Assembly (NCBI RefSeq): GCF_003590095.1
Contig: NC_039499.1
Location: forward strand, 5,208,001-5,272,000
Direction of reading: 5' to 3'
Length of the DNA: 64,000 nucleotides
Origin: Trichoplusia ni
Lineage: Eukaryota > Arthropoda > Insecta > Lepidoptera > Noctuidae
In this document: positions 56,432 through 64,000 of the stretch, one piece after another
Position numbering within the stretch: position 1 is the stretch's first letter
How the letters are laid out: each line of letters begins with the position of its first letter
Made by a program: the position numbers and the translations under genes
The notes under the pieces: model-generated
What the model saw: only the letters and a program-made list of their open reading frames with translations
Database searches by the model: none
What the model was told of the DNA's origin: nothing

Positions 56432-57879
56432 GTCACCGTCACGCGCATATAAAACCGTCTAACGACGATCACCTCTCCTCTTCTTCGTGTTCCACAAAAG
56501 TTGCGCTGCCGATTAAATCATTTATAGCCTTCTTCAGCTGATTCTTTCCGTCTAGAAGTGGTGGTGAAGTACGTTTCCATCACAGATCTTGAGGCCAATG
56601 TTATTCAGTACATACGACGTGATTAGAGTTCTAATCTCCGTGGGATTCAGAGCGATTGATACAATTAGTTTTACTTGCGAACTCCTTACAATTTAATTCA
56701 TAGTTATTGCATTGAGTTTGTTTATATAAAATACCAATTTAAAGCAAATGTCCTAGTTCATTACAAAAGGACGAAATTCGTCGTAAAACTCAATGACGGC
56801 CAATCGAACAAAACTCACAAATGACATGACTGGGCATGACAGCAACACCAACACCATGATGTCAAACCATAGAGAATTCACACATAAAGTAATAGACCAG
56901 CTGATAAAGGTTATTATTTGCAGAGAAAAATCCTGACAACAATGAATATTGCTTTCGCAGTAGTGATTTTAATTATAATGGTCGATAAAGATTTTTGTTA
57001 CTTTAAGAACATCTTACTTAAAAGTTGAATCCATAATTATATAATTGCGAACGAAGGAGTGTTTTTATATTTAATATGAATCTTTTGTCTAAAAGTAAAA
57101 TGCACAGGTGTTCAGGTAGGTTAATCGTAAACTTTATAATATATAGTTCCCAATAAGTGGATAATTATCCAAATAGTAAAGGCATTGAACAACGCCATCT
57201 AGTTCTCACGTACTATGGCGTTGTTTATTTCAGCTACGTAGATATGATACAATACATGTTACTCTAAAAGATCCATATCATCATTTAATTTTACACGTTG
57301 CAATAGATAATAATTATAACAGAAGAGAAGGCGTGAAACTGGTTCAATAACTTGAATTTTTTTTTGATAATCGGTCTTATATTTCTAAAGTTGACGTCAA
57401 GTCTTATAGTTTTATCGTAAAATTCAATTAGTTTCTCGAGGATCAACTTTTTAAATCTAAAAATATATAATATTTTTGCATTTGTAGAAATGTGAGAAGG
57501 TTGTCCAAGTCACACTTTCTCTTGGCAATGACCGTACTGCATCAGCGACGTCAATATTAGACGGATATATCTGACGCACGCGACTTCTAGGAAATATTGT
57601 GGATTGTGCTGTTACTTAAACAAATAAACGATGCTTGCAGACTAACGCTTCTATAAAGACAATGTTGTTATCAGCCCCTCATGCCTGAAAACCGAAGTGT
57701 AGGGAATCGATACTGGAAAATAAGTGTAGGAAAATATAATATCCTTATTACATTTGCTTTTGTGACTGCCAATGGAAGGCATTTTGTTAAGGCAAAGTTT
57801 CGTTTTATATTCCTTTTTATTGTCCATAATATATGTACCTTATAGAGATGTTTAGGACATCGGAAGCCAACAAAGAATG
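56432..57879. other. sina upstream region and spacer
   Basis: This contains the sina promoter; a ttttatatg stretch on the minus strand lies about 20 bases before the start codon, too close to be its TATA box unless the transcript is nearly leaderless. No gene was seen. A 9-base inverted pair with a short spacer lies at 57191-57226. Confidence 0.45.
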
Positions 57880-58075
57880 GACTGCAGTTAGAGGCAAGTG
57901 GCTGAGGTCACAACCACTGCGCGGTGTGTCACAGATTCGATTCCCGAGTAGGACAAGCGTTTGGATGATCTTTTCTGACCGTTCTGAGTCTGGGTGTCTT
58001 TGTGCAAGTGACTTGAATATTAAGACCGCCGCTACACAAGAGTTAAATAACTTAGAGCTGGTGTTAAAAAAAAGA
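57880..58075 (+). repeat. tRNA-derived SINE, family C copy 6 (plus orientation)
   Basis: Read on the plus strand: cacagattcgattcccgag (B box), then gtaggacaagcgtttg, and then tctgagtctgggtgtctttg and gcaagtgacttgaatatt. This order is the reverse complement of the other copies and is the most readable view of the family structure: a tRNA-related head, then a unique body. Confidence 0.65.
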
Positions 58076-61000
58076 AGTACATGAACGTCATGGATTATAT
58101 GCCTTTCATTATCGCAATATTTATCATTTTAAATCATGGTAAATCCTATCGCTTTGCATCTGTGATATATATCACAGAGTAAAGTCGTCATTGGTTGACT
58201 AGTTCCCGTGATACCGTATCTGCCTACATTAATTACTTCAAATATCTGTTATGTGTAGGTACACTTAATCGGCTGTTGCTCAGCCATTAGCGCCACTTTT
58301 AAAAAGATAACGCTTAGTAACGTGGAGACTAACACCTGCTATGAAAATGATGAGTTGAAACTGTATTTGCACGCCGAAATCAGAATGTGTTATGTGTATG
58401 TTCTATACCTACCTTATTTATGCAAATATAATCATGATATATTTCTTTCTTGCTAGCCAAACTGTTACCTGAGATCATGTTTGTTAAAGTTACACAAAAT
58501 AATTAACATGGGTTGGTTTTAATCACGGGAAAGATTCACACACTTTTTTCTACTCAGTGGACATCTTCATGGACTTTCTTCGCCCTGGGGAAGGTAAAGA
58601 GGTGTGCCGGACTCGTACCACCTAAAACCACTGGAGTGCGGGAACGCTTTCGCAAACTAAAGCGAAAGTTTCACGCTCTGGCTCAACGCAAAGCAGGAGG
58701 AATTTGATGATTGCTAATATGTATAGTTATATCTTATATCTATGGTCTAGAAATTATTACATCGTAATAAATATAAAACTTCAATGCCTATGAATGACAT
58801 TCCTACAAGTCACTTTGACTTGTCAGTTCATGGGTTCAATACATTAATCAGCGTAAGCCATATAAATCTAAATAATACTTGTTATTTAGATTTCTATGGC
58901 GTAAGCGCTCAAACGACTGTCACTTGTTTGCAACATCTTAACTTTACAACATATACTTGTCATGTTTTCTGTAATCTCAAAACAAATGCAAGTGAAGTGA
59001 ATGAACATTGAGAGGAAAACGAATTTAGCAATAGTTCGGAATTTCTGTAACATTTTGGCAATAGCTTTCCTTTACGTCTTATCAGACAGCTCTTAGAAAT
59101 GTCTAAGTTATCTTTGTGATAGACGCTGAAGCATCAGTCTGCGCCGTGACTGACACGATAACAACTAAAGCCTTTGTTGTTGCAATGATGATAATTCTTA
59201 TTGTGGCGTAATGCCCTTTTCTATACCGACGTGAGACGAATAACAAGCCCTATTTTGATATTCCGAGCGGTTAGTAACAAGCGATGTGTTAATGTTGAGA
59301 AAATACCGCAACATTGTCAAAAAGTAGAGCAAATAGACGTGATGATAGAACATCGAATTTTGTTCCGAAATCTGCGTACGTTTAGTTTATATTCTGCGTG
59401 TACTTACTCATGATATATAATGTAGAGTAGATACATACAGATAATATTGATTAAGCAAGACAATAGTCAAGCTTTTGAAAACAAAATGGCTACCGACCAG
59501 TCTCTGACAAGCGGGCACTTCTTCAGACATAAATCTTGGTCGATATATTGAATGATTACCCGGTTATTCTTGCCCCGTGTAACCATAAGTGATGCTTATC
59601 AGTAGATAATGCACTTAATTAATTTATCTAAAAATAGTAGTCTTGAAATGGGAAAGTCCCAACTTTTCAATCAATGGGTAGGCCACAATATTAACACAAA
59701 GAAACGATCTTATTAACGATTATCCCAATAGATTATAAGCAAATAGTCTATAATTATTGGGTTAATGATATCTATATTATAAAAAATAATACCTTTAGTA
59801 ATGAATTCTTATTGGATAAGTTACTAACTAGAAGAAATCAAAATGCTTCAAATAAACAATAATATAACTCTGCTGAAAAAATCTTAATACTTTTAACATT
59901 CACCTTTTCTATTAAAGAATTCACGGACGTTTAAATAAATAGGGTATTATGTTTAAAATGAACAATTGCCCGATTGTGATCCAAACTCTATGATACTGAA
60001 TGCTACTTAACCGGGAATCCGAATCCGAGTTGATCTTTTCCCGAAATATAAATTTCACCTTAACTCTCCGTTTACTTTGAGTATCGTATTATGAAAGGAA
60101 CGTTAATTCCACTTTAAAATATGTGAACAAATACAAATATTCTTATTTAAAAACAACGCCTTATAGTGACAAATCAAGTAATCACACGCATTGTTACGCA
60201 ACTATTTGTAAAAGTAAATAAATGTAACAAAGTTTGTCGGCGACCAACAGGTATTTGTCTCGCCCGTGCTGTGTACAGTCGGATGGGAAAAATAAAATTA
60301 GTCTATGGAAAGTGTTGTTGTTGAACGCACGCTGCACCGCACGCGCGTGGCGCGAAAATTGATTGACACTTCGTAATTCTATTTCGAATTCCAATTTATT
60401 ATTTTGTGGGTGATTCTTATTTATATTTAAGTGAAATATTAGTGCTTCAAGAATTATTACCTATTTGTCTTTTTAGTGAGTGCCTTGGATTTTTGTGTCA
60501 ATATATTTTACACATATAATTTACAGGTAAATTAATACACTCTACCTTTTTTTTATTTCTTAAACACTTTTTCTTATGTTCTTCACTGTCATTGTAGAAA
60601 GTTTAATTATCTTCTCGCAACGCGTCGTTTAAGTTTAACTACGTTGTTATTTTAGTAATTATAACACGAGAGAGTAAATAACCATAGGAACTATCTAAGA
60701 TTTTTTCAAAAAAAGAAAACACATTTTGTTCTCTCAATAAATAGCAAAATAAGAATGGTCGTTCTCGTACTGAAACAAGTCAAACTTATTTCTGAGTATT
60801 TTTCATTGAAATGCAAATGCTTTACAAAATATTAAATAATAATTGTTAAAATATTAAAAAATAAAAATTCGAAGCGGTTCCGCAATTTCTTCAAAACAAT
60901 TAATTCGCTGGCCTTGTGATTGCATTCATAGAAATTGATAAGGGTTTTCCTTTACACGGAGTGACGTCGGTAACATGTAACTTTCTGAATGAATCGTAAT

Positions 61001-61249
61001 TGTAATTATGCAGTTTTTATGATTTGTAAATTCCAACAGGAAATAAAACGAATTAATTTTACTTTATCAAGACGTTTATACGATTAGATTAAACGATGTT
61101 TATCAATAACTGTCGAAAGATTAACCCGTAGTCAATCAATAATTGTATCGTTTTAAGTTTTAACCTATATTTGTAGTGGATGAATAACCTGCTTGATTTT
61201 TGTAGCACGAAACCCTTAGAAATTTGGATGAATTAACATTCTGCGTGGA
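58076..61249. other. Gene-poor spacer
   Basis: No gene was identified. A stretch at about 58595-58705 encodes a basic RERFRKLKRKFHALAQ-type peptide that looks like a fragment of repetitive DNA. An 18-base perfect palindrome (ctgtgatatatatcacag) lies at 58160-58177. Around 60300-60540, a GC-richer stretch is followed by a donor-like ACAG|GTAAAT; a first exon of a gene running off the right edge is possible. Confidence 0.4.
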
Positions 61250-61424
61250 ATAACTAAAATGCCGTTATCCAAACAAAAATCTATCGATCTGCGATTGCGA
61301 ATTTCCAGAACTATTCAAGATATTGAAAATTCACAAACACAGATCGATAGATTTTTGTTTTCTCATTGATGTAGCATCAAATGTTGAAAATTTACCAGAT
61401 GTTGGATAACGGCATTTTAGTTAT
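61250..61424. repeat. Nested double inverted repeat (foldback structure)
   Basis: Outer arms 61250-61272 and 61402-61424 are 23-base perfect reverse complements. Inside them, arms 61273-61291 and 61340-61358 are 19-base perfect reverse complements. The left arms are contiguous, but the right arms are separated by 43 unpaired bases, so the structure has an asymmetric bulge. It may be a MITE with an insertion or a hairpin RNA precursor; there is no coding capacity. Confidence 0.8.
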
Positions 61425-64000
61425 ACCATGGCAGCATTGCCAGTCGCACTTCAGATTGAAGGTGAAGAAATATCTAGAATTATAGATAATCCTACAGATT
61501 CCTACACAGACATAATTCTTAATGTTTATCAGATGTGTGCCCATCGCGACTTGTCAATCTCTCCAGTCGGCTAGTGATGTATAATTAATAATCAACTTCC
61601 AACTAGGCACCTCTCCCTTTTCGTTTCAAAATTTAATTAATGTTGCCACTACTATATACTTATTACCACATCTCCATATTTGTTCTATCCACATATTTAT
61701 CAATATAACAACGACTACAGGGGATTTTAAGACAAATCCATAGATTGTGGTTCGGAATAGTTAATACCGCAATCCCTGATAATCCGTCCAGATTTACGAG
61801 AGATTGACTAAAAAACTTTTTTCTTTCGCATAAATACGTAAATTGATTACTTACTTTTTATTGATACGTCAATAGGCAAAAACGATCAGTGATAATTGTC
61901 CTCTTAACAACTGTTTAGGGTAATAGATACAAAAAAAACCACCCAGATTCCATAAATAATATTGCGTACGGCCAATACTACACGCATTCGTGTGTTTATA
62001 ATGAAAATTGGATCATTAACAAGTTATCCTTAATATTTTATCATTATATTAATTCATTTGAATGTCCTTATTCGATTTGCTCTGGAAAGCAGTCGCTTTC
62101 ATGACACAACATGGCCACCCCTAACCTCTCTAAAACACCGCGACTTGAATTCAATAATAACTGATAGAAGAATTCTATATTTGGGGAAGAAAGGAGATTT
62201 AAGCTCTTTGGACAGTCATTGGATTTCATGAGGTTCGAAAATGGTAGAAGATTTGTCAATAAATTGTTTTGAGGCAGAACTATTTGGGGAGCGCAGACTC
62301 AGCTCTGAATTCTTCACCGGACTATTACTCGTCGAGTCAAAATATCACATTTGAAATTAGTCACAAGTAGGTAGGTACCGTGTACGTAAGAACTGAGCTG
62401 TTAACTTTATCTCGGGTTTTCTTATCAGGAGCGACAGAATTAGTATTTGTTAGTTTCACGGAGCTCGCGAATTCTCAACAAATAATCTCTATGGCTCTAC
62501 AAACACCTACCGGTTTAAACAGTTTCAATGTTCTTTACAATTGAGAAATTTTGAAACGTTACCAAAATCAGTTTCAGAAGTATACAAAATAAGTACCTCG
62601 TACGTATACTTACTTTCGTATGTTCGCTAGCCTTGACCTACGAAAGGCACCTTTTAAACAAATTAAAAATGAAGGTGCTTTGTAGACAAAGTCCGGCAAA
62701 TCCAGACTCGACTTTAATGATTATGAATAGGGCTGTAGCTTGACCTTGGAGCGGCAAGGTCCGAGGGTGCGGTGAGAGGTGACTAAGACATTTTTGGCGA
62801 GTTCGCATGATGTGAAGAGTAGACACTTTAAAAATACTCCGATAGGAATATAATTTCTATTCTCGAACATGTCTCATTGCTAAATCACCAGTTTCTAAAC
62901 TTCATTTGCGCTAAAAAGACTCTATTTTTTATATATTGTCTAAGAGTTAATTCATTTAGAATTTTTGAGGACTGGTGAAACTCATGTATAAGTTATATGA
63001 GTTTAGATATTTTTATCGTATTATATCATGCCTCACGGTAAAAACCCCAAGTGCAAACAAAACCCTTATCAAAACAAACAGATCATTACGACTTCTTTAA
63101 AACAAACACGAAAACGACCTATTTCAGCAATTCTTTTCAACGGTAAGTCGATACTGAACATGACACATAGTTTTATTAAGGCGTCGACCTAATTGCAATA
63201 AACGTTTTTAATTGTTGAATCAAACCTACATAAATATTAAATATTGATATAAGTATATTGAATGTAGTAACTGACACCTAACTGTTATCGTCGGGCAGGT
63301 TGTCTGTCCGCCGCCTTTGTATTGATAAGCCTCCATTATATGTAAAGTAAGGTCCGCCCCTTAAATCATTGCATGGAGGTTGACCTTAGCAAGTTGTCTT
63401 TTATTTTGGAATGGTTCAAGTTGATCGCAGTTGTTAGAAAGTATTTGCGCAAGTGGATTTTTCACTTTGTAAAGAGTATTTTGCTACGGAGTTAAAAGAA
63501 ATTTGAATTTTAATTAAATATGTACTCAACACTGAAAAATTTAATAGCGTTGATTAACAGATAATAAATCGCAAAGCATATTTACCCTTAACACTTAGTT
63601 ATTAAAATAAGAAAACAGTGGAAAAAAGCAGCTCAAATTTTAATAAAACTGCAATTTTTTTCTCAAAAAATGAGCTCTGAGTAATATTTTTATTAGCACA
63701 ATATGATTAATTGAAACGTGTACGAGATTGCTTTCATAATTTATACATATGTATGAGGATATTCTCAGACATAGGTAAACAATGGTCTCCCTTACCTACA
63801 TACCTTGAATATCACTTAAACCATTACCATTCGAGTTATTTTATCGGTTATGCCACTCCAATTTAGATAATATACCGATTACATTATCTGTCTAGGCTTA
63901 TTTCGTGCATTGTAATGTGTAACTAAGTATTAAATGATGTAATAAGGTGTGAGGGTAGGCTGATAAACAAATGCAGGATCCATTTTCAGAGCCAGAACAT
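61425..64000. other. Right-hand gene-poor region
   Basis: AT-rich, with no supported coding exon on either strand. The 15 bases at 63928-63942 (tattaaatgatgtaa) match the outer end of the element at 29766-29922. A GC-richer stretch at 63290-63380 has no clear identity. Confidence 0.4.

Noticed and set aside
57191..57226. caacgccat ... atggcgttg inverted pair near sina
   Set aside because: Nine-base arms are short enough to occur by chance in 64 kb; no element or site could be supported.
58160..58177. 18-bp perfect palindrome
   Set aside because: AT-rich core; isolated, with no neighbouring gene whose regulation it would suggest.
58513..58707. Basic 64-residue frame ending in a RERFRKLKRKFHALAQ-like peptide
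   Set aside because: It looks like a fragment of repetitive DNA and lacks gene structure around it; not enough to call a gene or name an element.

Overview
This is nuclear DNA from an insect, almost certainly a moth or butterfly (Lepidoptera). The genes are split by GT-AG introns, the introns and spacers are AT-rich while many exons are GC-rich, and short repeats typical of lepidopteran genomes recur throughout. There are no bacterial operon features. I rebuilt the genes by joining exons by hand and checking that every intron phase and every total length closes in frame.

Layout: (1) 1-9.2 kb, minus strand: a SWEET sugar transporter (slv-like) whose last coding exon lies outside the window. 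(2) 10.1-20.3 kb, plus: a complete 14-exon DNAJC16 gene for an ER J-domain/thioredoxin membrane protein, interrupted by a perfect 146-bp tandem array (about 18.2 copies) that duplicates the end of its transmembrane exon together with the splice donor. (3) 20.3-27 kb: gene-poor sequence with a degenerate minisatellite and repeat tails. (4) 27.0-32.7 kb, minus: four tandem MIC10-like genes (mitochondrial MICOS subunit), one canonical and three divergent, with small repeats between them. (5) 33.5-34.9 kb, plus: COA8 (APOPT1), a mitochondrial factor linked to cytochrome c oxidase. (6) 36.2-37.8 kb, plus: an unrecognised 483-residue membrane/coiled-coil protein. (7) 38.2-43.0 kb: ALKBH2 (plus), with the whole coding sequence of IFT70/TTC30 nested antisense in its third intron. 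(8) 43.1-53.8 kb, plus: a ten-coding-exon Rabex-5 (RABGEF1) gene with an A20 zinc finger, a VPS9 domain and a long endocytic-motif tail. (9) 55.6-56.4 kb, minus: single-exon seven in absentia (SIAH-type E3 ligase). (10) 56.5-64 kb: no recognisable gene, with repeats and one strong inverted-repeat structure.

The genes are mostly unrelated housekeeping functions and not a pathway, although two mitochondrial loci (the MIC10 cluster and COA8) are adjacent. The most notable features are the exon-donor tandem array in DNAJC16, the MIC10 paralog cluster with eroded glycine motifs, and the tight antisense nesting of IFT70 inside ALKBH2.
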